Below are positions 23,276-30,896 of a stretch of 30,896 bases of DNA, in pieces. Both the position numbers and the translations under genes were made by a program. Position 1 is the first letter of the stretch, and the number at the start of each line of letters is the position of its first letter. Under the pieces are notes generated by a model. It was given only the letters and a program-made list of their open reading frames with translations. It had not been told where the DNA came from and made no database searches. Source of the stretch: Desulfobacterales bacterium. Its GTDB lineage: Bacteria; Desulfobacterota; Desulfobacteria; Desulfobacterales; UBA2174_A. The stretch lies in contig JALOPD010000061.1 of assembly GCA_025454075.1 (NCBI GenBank), forward strand, positions 1-30,896, read 5' to 3'.

Positions 23276-26272
23276 ATGCCCGCACGACTGGAAATCACCC
23301 TCAAAGAGCACCTGGTCGACCCCGAAGGCGAAGGCATCCGCAAGAAGGCCAAGGCCTATTTCGGCATCGACGCGGCCCGGGTTCGGGCGGTGAACGTACT
23401 GACGGTCGATGCGGACCTCGGCGCAGAGCGACTGGAACGCATCCGGCATGAAATCTTCGCTAACCCGGTGACCCAGGTCTCTTCCTACCGGCCGCTGGCC
23501 CTCGACGCCGACTGGATCATCTGGGTCGGGTTCCGGCCGGGCGTGCGGGACAACCCGGGGGCGACCGCGGTCGAGGCGATCGAGGACCTGCTCGGTTTCC
23601 GGTTCAAGGCCGGCGAGGCGGTCTACACCTCCAAACGTTACTGCGTCGGCGGGAAAACCCTCAGCCGGGCGGAGGTCGAACGGATCGCCGGGGGGCTGCT
23701 CGCAAACGACATCATCCAGCAGTGGCGGGTCTGGTCGGCGCGGGAATGGGATCCGGCCGAGGGCATCGGCATCATCATCCCGCAGGTACGACTGGACCAC
23801 CGCCCGACGGTGGCCGTGGTCCCCATCGACAGCGACGCCACCCTCCAGCGCATCAGCGACGAGCGCAACCTGGCCTTGAATCCGAACGACATCCCCGTGA
23901 TCCGGGCTTACTTTTCCGACCCCGGCGTCCGGGCGGCGCGGGCGGCCGTGGGGCTGTCGGACCCGACGGATGTCGAGTTGGAGTACATCTCGCAGGCCCG
24001 CAGCGATCACTGCAACCACAACACCTTCCGCGGCCTGTTTCATTACCGGGACCTGGACGAGGGGCGCAGCGAAACGGTCGACAACCTGTTCAAGACCTGC
24101 ATCGAGGCGCCGACGTTGCAGCTGGCGGCGCAGAAACCCTGGGTCGTGTCGGTGCTGTGGGACAATGCCGGCGCCGGGCGTCTGGACGAGGAGAACTATT
24201 ACGTCATCACCGGCGAGACCCACAACTCGCCCTCCAACATGGAGGCCTACGGCGGGGCCATCACCGGCATCGTCGGCGTCTACCGCGACCCCCTGGGCAC
24301 CGGAAAGGGGTCCAAGCTCGTCATGGGCGGCTACGGGTTCTGCGTGGGGCCGCGGGACTACGCCGGGCCGTTGAAACCGCGGCTGCACCCCCGGCGGCTG
24401 CTGGACGGGGTCATCGAGGGCGTTCGGGACGGCGGCAACAAGAGCGGCATCCCCACGGCGTTCGGCCAGGTGCTGTTCCACCCCGGGTACCTGGGCAAGT
24501 GCCTGGTGTTCGTGACGGCGGTCGGCATCATGCCGGCCCGCGTCGCCGGGTTGCCGGCCGACCAGAAGAAAACCTCGCCGGGGGATCTGCTCATCATGTG
24601 CGGCGGCCGGGTCGGCAAGGACGGCATCCACGGCGTCACCGCCTCGTCGGAGGTTTTCTCGGAGCACACACCGGCCGGCCACGTTCAGATCGGCGACCCA
24701 TACACCCAGAAGAAAATGCACGACTTCCTGCTGGAGGCCCGCGATGCCGGCCTCATCCAGTTCATTACCGACAACGGCGGCGGCGGTCTCTCCTCCTCGG
24801 TCGGAGAATCCGCGCGCTATTCCAACGGCGCCGATGTGGCGCTGGAGAAGGTGCCCCTCAAATACGACGGCCTGGACCAGTGGGAGATCTGGGTCTCCGA
24901 ATCCCAGGAACGCATGACGGTCGCGGTCCGCCCGGAGGACGTCGACCGTTTCATGGCGCTCTCCCGCCGGCACGCGGTGGAGAGCACGGTGATCGGCCGC
25001 TACACCGGCTCCGGCAAGCTGCACATCACCTACGACGGGAAGACCTGCGCCTACGTCGACATGGACCTCCTGGCCGCCGGTTTCCCGCAGTGGGAGTTCG
25101 AGGCTGAGTGGGCCTCCCCGCAGCGGCGGGGGTTGTCCGAGCCGGTCCTGCAGGCGCCGGCCGACATGAACCGGCTGCTGCTGGACCTGCTGGAGCGCCC
25201 CAACATCTGCTCCACGGAGTGGGTCACCCGGCAGTACGACCACGAAGTCCAGGGCACGAGCGTCATCAAGCCCCTGACCGGCGCCGGACGGGACGTGAAC
25301 AGCGATGCCGCCGTGCTGCGGCCGATCCTGGGATCGCGCCGCGGGCTGGCCTTCGCCCAGGCGCTGCTGCCGGCCTATTCAGCGATCGACGCCTACCCGA
25401 TGGTCGCCTGCAGCATCGACGAGGCCGTACGCCGGGTGCTGGCCGTGGGCGGCGACCTCGAGCACATCGGCGGGGTGGACAATTTCTGCTGGCCGAACAT
25501 CCAGTATGATGCGGCGAGCAACCCCGACGGCAAGTTCAAGGCCGCCCAGCTGGTGCGCGCCTGCCGGGCGCTGCGGGACGTGTGCCTCGCCTACGGGATT
25601 CCGCTGCTGTCGGGCAAAGACAGCATGTACGTGGACGGCCATCTGGCGGGGCGGTACGGCGAAATGCACAAGGTGTCGGCGCTGGAAACCATGCAGTTTG
25701 CGGCGATCTCGCTGGTTCCCGACATCGACCGCTGCGTCAGCATGGACAGCAAGCTGGCCGGCGACCTGGTTTATGTCGTCGGCCGGACCCGCAACGAACT
25801 CGGCGGGTCCGAATACTACGCGCACTTGGGATACCTGGGACTGAACGTGCCGCAGGTGCGCAGCAACGAGTTCATGCCGCTCTACCGGGCGCTCAACCGT
25901 GCGGTCACGGCGGGGTTGGCGGCCTCCGTGCACGGCGTCTACCGCGGGGGCCTGGGGATCCACCTGGCCATGGTGGCCATGGGCGGCGGATGGGGCCTGA
26001 GCGTGGATGCCCGCAAGGTCCCGGTCGAGGGGGTCTATCGCCACGACACCCTGCTGTTTTCAGAGTCGGCCGGCCGCTTCATTCTCACCGTCGACCCTCG
26101 CCGGCGCAGAGAGTTCGAATCCGCGTTCGACGGACTGCCCTGCGCCTGCGTCGGCACGGTCATCGCGGAGCCCGTGATGCAGGTGGACGGGCTGAACGGC
26201 GAGGCGCTGGTATCCGCGGCGGTTTCGGATCTGAAGGCAGCGTGGCAGAAACCGTTCGGGCACTTGGTTTGA
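23276..26272 (+). CDS. purL: Phosphoribosylformylglycinamidine synthase, PurS-PurL fusion
   Basis: About 998 residues. The protein makes FGAM from FGAR, ATP and ammonia in purine synthesis. The N-terminal ~170 residues resemble PurS-like modules (LEITLKEHLVDPEGEGIRKKA; KRYCVGGKTLSRAEVERIA). The PurL core follows: YISQARSDHCNH, catalytic GETHNSPSNMEAYGG from about residue 313, a first ATP-binding half (GGRVGKDGIHG) and a second PurM-like half (ACSIDEAVRRVLAVGGDLEHIGG, LLSGKDSM). There is no C-terminal glutaminase; that is supplied by PurQ downstream. I prefer the ATG at 23276 because GGAGAAGGGA precedes it. The ATG at 23258 overlaps the rseP stop but has no Shine-Dalgarno. Confidence 0.93.
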   Translation: MPARLEITLKEHLVDPEGEGIRKKAKAYFGIDAARVRAVNVLTVDADLGAERLERIRHEIFANPVTQVSSYRPLALDADWIIWVGFRPGVRDNPGATAVEAIEDLLGFRFKAGEAVYTSKRYCVGGKTLSRAEVERIAGGLLANDIIQQWRVWSAREWDPAEGIGIIIPQVRLDHRPTVAVVPIDSDATLQRISDERNLALNPNDIPVIRAYFSDPGVRAARAAVGLSDPTDVELEYISQARSDHCNHNTFRGLFHYRDLDEGRSETVDNLFKTCIEAPTLQLAAQKPWVVSVLWDNAGAGRLDEENYYVITGETHNSPSNMEAYGGAITGIVGVYRDPLGTGKGSKLVMGGYGFCVGPRDYAGPLKPRLHPRRLLDGVIEGVRDGGNKSGIPTAFGQVLFHPGYLGKCLVFVTAVGIMPARVAGLPADQKKTSPGDLLIMCGGRVGKDGIHGVTASSEVFSEHTPAGHVQIGDPYTQKKMHDFLLEARDAGLIQFITDNGGGGLSSSVGESARYSNGADVALEKVPLKYDGLDQWEIWVSESQERMTVAVRPEDVDRFMALSRRHAVESTVIGRYTGSGKLHITYDGKTCAYVDMDLLAAGFPQWEFEAEWASPQRRGLSEPVLQAPADMNRLLLDLLERPNICSTEWVTRQYDHEVQGTSVIKPLTGAGRDVNSDAAVLRPILGSRRGLAFAQALLPAYSAIDAYPMVACSIDEAVRRVLAVGGDLEHIGGVDNFCWPNIQYDAASNPDGKFKAAQLVRACRALRDVCLAYGIPLLSGKDSMYVDGHLAGRYGEMHKVSALETMQFAAISLVPDIDRCVSMDSKLAGDLVYVVGRTRNELGGSEYYAHLGYLGLNVPQVRSNEFMPLYRALNRAVTAGLAASVHGVYRGGLGIHLAMVAMGGGWGLSVDARKVPVEGVYRHDTLLFSESAGRFILTVDPRRRREFESAFDGLPCACVGTVIAEPVMQVDGLNGEALVSAAVSDLKAAWQKPFGHLV

Positions 26273-26290
26273 ATTTTTTTTGACGATGGG

Positions 26291-26319
26291 GATATGAAAC
26301 CCATTTTCGGTTTCATATC
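26291..26319 (+). other. Hairpin between purL and purQ
   Basis: A perfect 11-bp stem GATATGAAACC/GGTTTCATATC (26291-26301 with 26309-26319) closes a 7-nt loop. It lies between the purL stop and the purQ ribosome-binding site. A T8 run precedes the hairpin and none follows it, so it is not a plus-strand terminator. A role in processing, message stability or setting the PurL:PurQ ratio is possible. Confidence 0.5.
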
Positions 26320-26331
26320 AAAGGTGATGGA

Positions 26332-27150
26332 ATGGCAAAGGTCAACGTCCTTGTCCTGACCGGGTACGGCCTCAACTGCGACCACGAAACGGCCTACGCC
26401 TTTGAACAGGCCGGCGCCGCGGCCCACCGGGCGCACATCAACTCGGTCATCGACGGGTCCGTGCGCCTGGAAGACCATCACCTCCTTGTTTTCATCGGCG
26501 GCTTCGGCTGGGGCGACGATCACGGCGCCGGAGTCATTCAGGCGGTCCGGTTCAAGACCCATCTCGGCCCGCGCCTGCTCGAGTTCGTCGAGCGCGGCCG
26601 GCTGGTGCTCGGCATCTGCAACGGCTTCCAGGCCCTCGTGAACCTAGGGCTCCTGCCGGGCTTTGACGGCGACTACCGATCGCGCACGGTGGCGCTCATC
26701 AACAACGAGTGCGGCAACTTCCGCAACCAATGGGTTCGCCTGGCGGTCAACCCCCGGTCGCCCTGCCTTTTCACGAAGGGGATCCGTCTGGCGGATCTCC
26801 CGGTGCGCCACGGGGAAGGCAAGCTTTACGCCGACGGCCCGGTGATCGAGCGTCTCAAGCAAAACCAACAGATCGTCCTGCGCTACGCGCTCCCGGACGG
26901 AAGCCCGGCCGGCGGCCGCTTCCCGTTCAACCCGAACGGGTCCGTGGAGGACATCGCGGGCATCTGCGACCCGACCGGACGCATCTTCGGCTTGATGCCG
27001 CACCCCGAGGCCTACAACGACTGGACCAACCACCCGGACTGGCTGCGGGACCGGGAAGCGGCGAAACGCGAGGGCAAGCCGTTCGGCGCAGGCCCGACCG
27101 TGGGTATCCGGATCCTCCAAAACGCAGTGGCCTATTTGCAGGGCGGCTGA
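26332..27150 (+). CDS. purQ: Phosphoribosylformylglycinamidine synthase glutaminase subunit PurQ
   Basis: A 272-residue class I glutamine amidotransferase that releases ammonia for PurL. The nucleophile Cys96 lies in GICNGFQALVNLG, and the His-Glu pair of the triad in MPHPEAYNDW (H224, E226). FIGGFGWGDDHGAG is the family's oxyanion-region block. It is longer than the ~225-residue Bacillus PurQ and resembles the glutaminase end of large PurL proteins, matching the fused PurS-PurL partner. The ATG follows AGGTGATGG. It is the last gene of the cluster. The gap after it has only weak hairpins such as GCCC-TCGT-GGGC near 27200. Confidence 0.93.
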   Translation: MAKVNVLVLTGYGLNCDHETAYAFEQAGAAAHRAHINSVIDGSVRLEDHHLLVFIGGFGWGDDHGAGVIQAVRFKTHLGPRLLEFVERGRLVLGICNGFQALVNLGLLPGFDGDYRSRTVALINNECGNFRNQWVRLAVNPRSPCLFTKGIRLADLPVRHGEGKLYADGPVIERLKQNQQIVLRYALPDGSPAGGRFPFNPNGSVEDIAGICDPTGRIFGLMPHPEAYNDWTNHPDWLRDREAAKREGKPFGAGPTVGIRILQNAVAYLQGG

Positions 27151-27584
27151 TACCCGGCGACTTGCGACCCCTTCGGGCGGCGGGGCGCCCTGCGCGCCCG
27201 GCCCTCGTGGGCAGATTCATTTTTGCACCCCCGGTTCCCCTTTTGTAATCGACGGCCCTCCTCTTTCGATTCCGTTCATCCTCTCTTCGGAGCTCTTCTT
27301 TTCGAGCCTGACCGCTCTTAAAAATTTTTATAAACCATTAATGGAGTTAATAACCCGGGGACATCCGCCGGGGAATCTCTCCGCCCTTCCATCCAGCGCC
27401 GACGGCCGTCTTCCATTCTCTCCGCAAGGCCCAACGAATCATAATTGCTTCGATTTATCGAACGGTTAAACCTCGCATCCTTCAATGGTGCCGGGCGCCC
27501 CCACCTTTCTGAGGGGTGCACCTGGACGACATGGCACAAGTTTTGAAGAAACTCCGCTTGAATTCATGCAAGGGGTGTCCTCAC
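27151..27584. other. Intergenic region between purQ and the pilus operon
   Basis: This 434-nt stretch has no supportable gene. It holds GC-rich imperfect stems just after purQ (27170-27205), a pyrimidine-rich stretch, and an AT-rich island at about 27315-27355. A weak sigma-54-like match at 27532-27548 comes last. It most likely contains the end of the purine transcript and the promoter of the minor-pilin operon. Confidence 0.5.
27532..27548 (+). promoter_or_regulatory. Weak sigma-54-like site before the pilus operon
   Basis: TGGCACAAGTTTTGAAG has a perfect -24 half (TGGCAC) but GA in place of the invariant GC at -12, with the right 10-nt spacing. Sigma-54 control of pilus genes is known in other bacteria, but the -12 mismatch makes this a low-confidence call. 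Confidence 0.22.
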
Positions 27585-28079
27585 ATGCGTCGCGATTCCG
27601 GTTTCACGGCTTTCGATGTGGCGATCACGCTGGCGATCGTCGCCGTTCTGGCATCCGTCTCGATGCCGTCCTTTTTGAAGTGGCTGCAGGGCCATCGTCT
27701 GAGAGGCGCCGCCATCAACCTCATGGCCGACATTGAGATGGCCAAGGTCCGGGCGATCCGCGAAGGGGCCTTCGTGAGCATTCAACTGGCGGCGAACAAC
27801 TACAGCGTGTTTCTCGACGACGGGGCGGGCGGGGGGGTTGCGGGCGACATGATTCGAAACGGGGGCGAGAGCCTGGTTCAGGATCGTCGGCTCCCGGCGG
27901 GAGTCAGGGTTTCCTTGAGTGACCTGAACCTGGCGGACTACCGGATGCGGTTCAACAGCCGGGGGCTGCCGCCCGACTTGACGGCGGCACTCATTCCGGC
28001 CGCACTGATACCGCTGGAGAACGAATTCGGCCGAAAGACCGTCCGTGTCAATCGCCTGGGGAGCGTCAAAATTCAATAG
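27585..28079 (+). CDS. GspH/FimT-family minor pseudopilin
   Basis: A 164-residue minor pilin. The prepilin signal is short (MRRDSG) with cleavage expected before FTAFDVAITLAIVAVLAS, the N-methylated hydrophobic helix, followed by the FimT/GspH-like helix QGHRLRGAAINLMADIEMAK and a beta-rich head. Position +5 of the mature protein is Asp, not the near-universal Glu. The ATG at 27585 is chosen because AAGGGGTG precedes it and the leader peptide has the right length; an upstream in-frame ATG at 27516 would make an unusually long leader. It begins an operon with PilV-, PilW-, PilX- and PilY1-like genes and probably helps prime the pilus tip. Confidence 0.85.
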   Translation: MRRDSGFTAFDVAITLAIVAVLASVSMPSFLKWLQGHRLRGAAINLMADIEMAKVRAIREGAFVSIQLAANNYSVFLDDGAGGGVAGDMIRNGGESLVQDRRLPAGVRVSLSDLNLADYRMRFNSRGLPPDLTAALIPAALIPLENEFGRKTVRVNRLGSVKIQ

Positions 28080-28096
28080 GCACAGGGAATCACGAT

Positions 28097-28510
28097 ATGA
28101 GCCAGACGTTTCGCAATCCGAACAGCGCCAAGGGATTTTCCTTCATCGAGCTGTTGATCGCCATGGCCATCCTCTCGATGGGAATGCTGGCCGCCGTTTC
28201 CATGCATTTCGGTTCGACGCGCAACAATACCAAGGGAAACATCTACACCCAGGCCAACATGCTGGCCAAGGCCCAGCTCGAGAACCTCAAGAACCAGGAT
28301 GTCGGGTTGCTGGTGGCCGGCGGTCCTTACCCGGACCCCAACAACCCCATCAACCCGAACGGAGAGGCCGGCGGCATCTACACCCGCAGCTGGACGATCG
28401 ACAACCTGGGCACCGGGGCGCGTCGCATCACGGTTACGGTGCAATGGGACCGCAGGGGGTCCCCGGGCAGCGTGGTGGTTTCATCGAACACCAAGGGGGG
28501 CGGGGTATGA
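28097..28510 (+). CDS. pilV: Type IV pilus minor pilin PilV-like
   Basis: A 137-residue prepilin. The leader MSQTFRNPNSAKG is cleaved before FSFIELLIAMAILSMGMLA, with the conserved Glu at +5. The SMGMLA ending of the helix is typical of PilV, followed by QANMLAKAQLENLKNQD, the region annotated as the PilV modification-protein signature. The head is short and Gly/Pro/Asn-rich. It overlaps the next gene by 4 nt (ATGA), so translation is coupled. PilV forms part of the minor-pilin tip complex with PilW, PilX and PilY1. Confidence 0.85.
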   Translation: MSQTFRNPNSAKGFSFIELLIAMAILSMGMLAAVSMHFGSTRNNTKGNIYTQANMLAKAQLENLKNQDVGLLVAGGPYPDPNNPINPNGEAGGIYTRSWTIDNLGTGARRITVTVQWDRRGSPGSVVVSSNTKGGGV

Positions 28511-29130
28511 CGATGGGCGGTTCCTCAGGCCTCACGGGCCGAAATCCTGCGTTTTCCCGGTGCGTTTCCTCGGCCGGCTTTTCCATGGTGGAAATGCTGC
28601 TGGTGCTGGGGGCGCTGGCGGTCCTGTTCGGCGCCATCTACTCCGGGTTCGAGCGGCTCAACCGCTCCTACACCGCGGAGAACGCCAAGGCCGGCACCCA
28701 GCAAGGCGCCCGCATCGGAGTCGAGACGATGGTCCAGGACATGCGCTTGGCGGGCCTGAACCCCCTGGGAACGGCCGGCGCCGGGGTCGTGGCGGCCACC
28801 CCCACGAGTTTCCAATTTACGGCCGATGTCAATTTCGACGGGGTTCTTGATGCCCCTTTCGAGGATATTGCATACGACTTGAACGGCACGGATCTGCGGC
28901 AACGCAATCTGTATTTGGACCCGAATCCGGAAGTGCTGCTGGAGAACGTCTCCGACCTCGCGTTCACCTATTTTGACGACACGGGAGCCGCCATCCCGCC
29001 CGCCAATCTGGCGGCCAGGCGGCAGGATATCCGCACGGTGGGCATTACGCTGACCGTGAGCCGGCCGGCCGGCCGCAATCAGCAGGTTGCCCGGACCTAC
29101 ACTACCCAGGTCCGGCTGAGGAACATGTGA
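28507..29130 (+). CDS. pilW: Type IV pilus minor pilin PilW-like
   Basis: A 207-residue prepilin with a rather long leader (about 23 residues) ending SSAG before FSMVEMLLVLGALAVLFGAIY, with Glu at +5. After the helix it has the PilW-like block QQGARIGVETMVQDMRLAGLNP and a beta-rich head containing a DVNFDGVLD acidic loop. The ATG at 28507 overlaps the pilV stop; an ATG at 28513 is also possible. Its position between pilV and pilX supports the call. It is expected in the inner membrane before assembly into the pilus tip. Confidence 0.83.
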   Translation: MTMGGSSGLTGRNPAFSRCVSSAGFSMVEMLLVLGALAVLFGAIYSGFERLNRSYTAENAKAGTQQGARIGVETMVQDMRLAGLNPLGTAGAGVVAATPTSFQFTADVNFDGVLDAPFEDIAYDLNGTDLRQRNLYLDPNPEVLLENVSDLAFTYFDDTGAAIPPANLAARRQDIRTVGITLTVSRPAGRNQQVARTYTTQVRLRNM

Positions 29131-29148
29131 GAAAGGCACAGGCTTCTT

Positions 29149-29685
29149 ATGATGAACACCGCCCGACGCATCCTCGGAAACGAAAACGGCTTCGTGCTCG
29201 GCGCATCCATCCTGATCTCGGCGATCCTGCTGCTGGCCGGGGTCTTGGCCCTCTGGACCTCCACCACCGAAATGCACGTCGTTCGCAACGAGAACGAGCT
29301 CACCCGCGAATTCTACAGCGCCGAGGGAGGGCTGATCGACGCCATCGAGAACTATGATGCGGGCGCCATGGAGTGGCTGACCGACGCCTTTCTGCTCACC
29401 GCACAACCGCTGGCCGGGGTGACCCGGACATCCGCCAATTCGGGCGGGCAGACCGTGGCGACGGTCGAAGTGCGCTGCATCCACAATGAGTCGACAGCGC
29501 CTGTTCCGGGACTCAGCGACGCTGCCAATACGGTGCCCCGTCAGCGGCACATCTCGTCGCCGCCGGAAGGCTCCGGCTTCAGCCTGAAATACTTCGAGGT
29601 GCGCCGCTACGGCATCACGGCCACCTCGGAGACGGGCAACACCCGGGTCCAGATCGGCGCCTACAAGGTCTTCAACAAGTATTGA
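29149..29685 (+). CDS. pilX: Type IV pilus minor pilin PilX-like
   Basis: A 178-residue protein with the PilX-type N-terminus NENGFVLGASILISAILLLAG, in which the +5 Glu of ordinary pilins is absent, as is normal for PilX. ENELTREFYSAEGGLIDAIENYD matches the PilX N-domain pattern, where an A-E-x-G turn follows the first helix. The C-terminal half is a beta-rich head (YFEVRRYGITATSET). PilX often interacts with PilY1, encoded 38 nt downstream. The start codon could be either of two adjacent ATGs. Confidence 0.8.
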   Translation: MMNTARRILGNENGFVLGASILISAILLLAGVLALWTSTTEMHVVRNENELTREFYSAEGGLIDAIENYDAGAMEWLTDAFLLTAQPLAGVTRTSANSGGQTVATVEVRCIHNESTAPVPGLSDAANTVPRQRHISSPPEGSGFSLKYFEVRRYGITATSETGNTRVQIGAYKVFNKY

Positions 29686-29723
29686 TGCTTGGCTCCGGCC
29701 GCTTGCGATAAGGAGGCTTCGGC

Positions 29724-30896
29724 ATGAAACGATATGTACTGGTCACGCTCCTGGCGATCTTCGGCTGCACCCCGAACCTGTGGGCGGACGACACCGAGAT
29801 CTACGGCACGGTCAACAACCCCTCGCTCGAGCCCAACGTCATGATCCTCTTCGACACGTCGGGCAGCATGGCGACCGAGGACGTGCCGGGGGAACCCTAC
29901 GAGCCGTCCCAGACCTACACCTGCGGCAGCTGCAGTTATTCCGCCAATGCCGTGTACTACCGGAGCTATAATTACTACACTCGCAGCTATTACTGGTCCC
30001 TGTTTGCCAGTGACGTTGGAAGCCTGGCCTGCGACACCATCAAAAACAACCTCCTGAACCAAGGGTACGCGGAGGGCTACATCCGCTCGTCGGGGTACAC
30101 CTGCGGCGGGTCGAATTACTACCGTTTGCGCACCGGAAACTACCTGAACTACGGCATCTCCGGGGTGGGGCTCCCCCAGAGCCGCATCAGCGTGGCGCAG
30201 CAGGTGCTGGCGGATCTGATCGCCACCACCGACGGCGTGCGTTTCGGGATGTTCGTGTTCAACTTCGACCAGGGCGGACGCCTGGTGGCGCCCTGCGGCA
30301 CCGACAAGGCGACGCTGCTCAGCCGGGTGGCCGGCGCCGCACCGAACGGCTGGACGCCCTTGGCCGAGACCCTGGCCGAGGTCGGGCTTTACTTTGCGGG
30401 CAAGCCGAGCTGGTACAACTCCGGAACCTACACATCTCCGATGCAGGAGCGCTGCCAGAAGAACTACGTCATCATCATGACCGACGGGGAGCCCACCCGG
30501 GATCGGGATAGCCGGCTCTACTCGACCCCCTACATCAACGGCGACCTCATCGGCGACCAAGACGGCGATCATCTGGCCCCCTGCGCCGGCGGCGGATACG
30601 ACCAGGTTTACAACAACGGATATTTCGAAAGCGTCTACCGGAACTTCGGAACGCTTGAATATTGGTATCGCGATGCCAATGGATCCTGTAAATTTTATAC
30701 CCAGGAGGGGGAGGACTATTTGGACGACGTGGCCCAGTACCTCTACGAGAACGACTGCAACCCGTCCATGGGCGACGGCACCTCCTTCGACAAGCAGAAC
30801 ATCGTCACCTTCACGATCGGCTTCAAGACCAACCAGTCGCTGCTGCAGCGGACGGCGGCCAAGGGCGGCGGGGAGTACTTCACGGCCGAGAACTAC
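29724..30896 (+). CDS. pilY1: PilY1-like pilus tip adhesin / assembly protein, N-terminal part
   Basis: The gene runs off the right edge; 391 codons are present in one open frame. The start follows a strong AAGGAGG. A signal peptide (MKRYVLVTLL..., probable cleavage after LWA at about 21) precedes a von Willebrand A domain. The MIDAS motif DTSGSM is at 44-49, a Thr of the metal site in WTPLAETL, and an Asp in IIMTDGEPT (D254). A Tyr/Ser/Cys-rich insert (about residues 60-115) with several cysteines interrupts the vWA fold, and DQDGDH near 275 resembles a calcium loop. PilY1 proteins sit at the pilus tip, mediating adhesion and surface sensing. Position after pilX agrees. The C-terminal beta-propeller is not in the window. 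Confidence 0.87.
   Translation, partial: MKRYVLVTLLAIFGCTPNLWADDTEIYGTVNNPSLEPNVMILFDTSGSMATEDVPGEPYEPSQTYTCGSCSYSANAVYYRSYNYYTRSYYWSLFASDVGSLACDTIKNNLLNQGYAEGYIRSSGYTCGGSNYYRLRTGNYLNYGISGVGLPQSRISVAQQVLADLIATTDGVRFGMFVFNFDQGGRLVAPCGTDKATLLSRVAGAAPNGWTPLAETLAEVGLYFAGKPSWYNSGTYTSPMQERCQKNYVIIMTDGEPTRDRDSRLYSTPYINGDLIGDQDGDHLAPCAGGGYDQVYNNGYFESVYRNFGTLEYWYRDANGSCKFYTQEGEDYLDDVAQYLYENDCNPSMGDGTSFDKQNIVTFTIGFKTNQSLLQRTAAKGGGEYFTAENY

Noticed and set aside
23225..25243. An open antisense frame of about 672 codons opposite purL
   Set aside because: Same GC-driven shadow effect; the plus-strand PurL is unambiguous.

Overview
This GC-rich window looks like the chromosome of an anaerobic deltaproteobacterium (Desulfobacterota, perhaps a sulfate reducer or syntroph). 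The signs are a Na+-translocating decarboxylase beta/gamma pair, a soluble NuoEFG-like module linked to cyclic-nucleotide-binding proteins, a tripartite tricarboxylate transporter (TTT) binding protein behind a sigma-54-type promoter, and the gene order prfA-prmC-rpsB-tsf-pyrH-frr-uppS-cdsA-dxr-rseP-purL-purQ. The lineage is inferred from gene content and protein character; no search was run.

Layout. 1-640 (minus): the 5' end of a TctC-type solute-binding protein, then an orphan MoaD/ThiS-like protein. 640-3000 (plus): two extended-SDR nucleotide-sugar epimerases, preceded by a palindromic repeat. 3.0-5.1 kb: a gamma-class carbonic anhydrase-like gene (plus) converges on oadB/oadG (minus) across a bidirectional terminator. 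5.2-9.44 kb (plus): two single-domain cNMP-binding proteins followed by NuoE-, NuoF- and NuoG-like subunits, probably one operon feeding NADH electrons to an unidentified partner. 9.5-11.3 kb (minus): tRNA-Arg(CCG), folC and rpsU. 11.5-14.5 kb (plus): adk, then rho-rpmE behind a long leader. 14.5-27.15 kb (plus): a translation, cell-envelope and purine cluster. It holds release factor and its methyltransferase, S2, EF-Ts, UMP kinase, RRF, undecaprenyl-PP synthase, CDP-DAG synthase, DXP reductoisomerase, site-2 protease, PurS-PurL and PurQ. 27.5 kb to the end (plus): a type IV pilus minor-pilin operon (FimT/GspH-, PilV-, PilW- and PilX-like) and the first 391 codons of a PilY1-like adhesin, cut by the window edge.

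The most unusual observation is at 16.18-17.78 kb. Three consecutive core genes each lack a short internal block that their families conserve. PrmC lacks the segment with its NPPY catalytic motif, rpsB lacks about 35 nt (a frameshift), and tsf lacks about 30 codons. Because of the rpsB gap, rpsB now reads through in frame into tsf. Clustered assembly or consensus deletions are the simplest explanation; genuine microdeletions would be remarkable. I see no obviously novel defence or mobile system. The cNMP-sensor/NADH-oxidoreductase cassette is the best candidate for poorly described biology.
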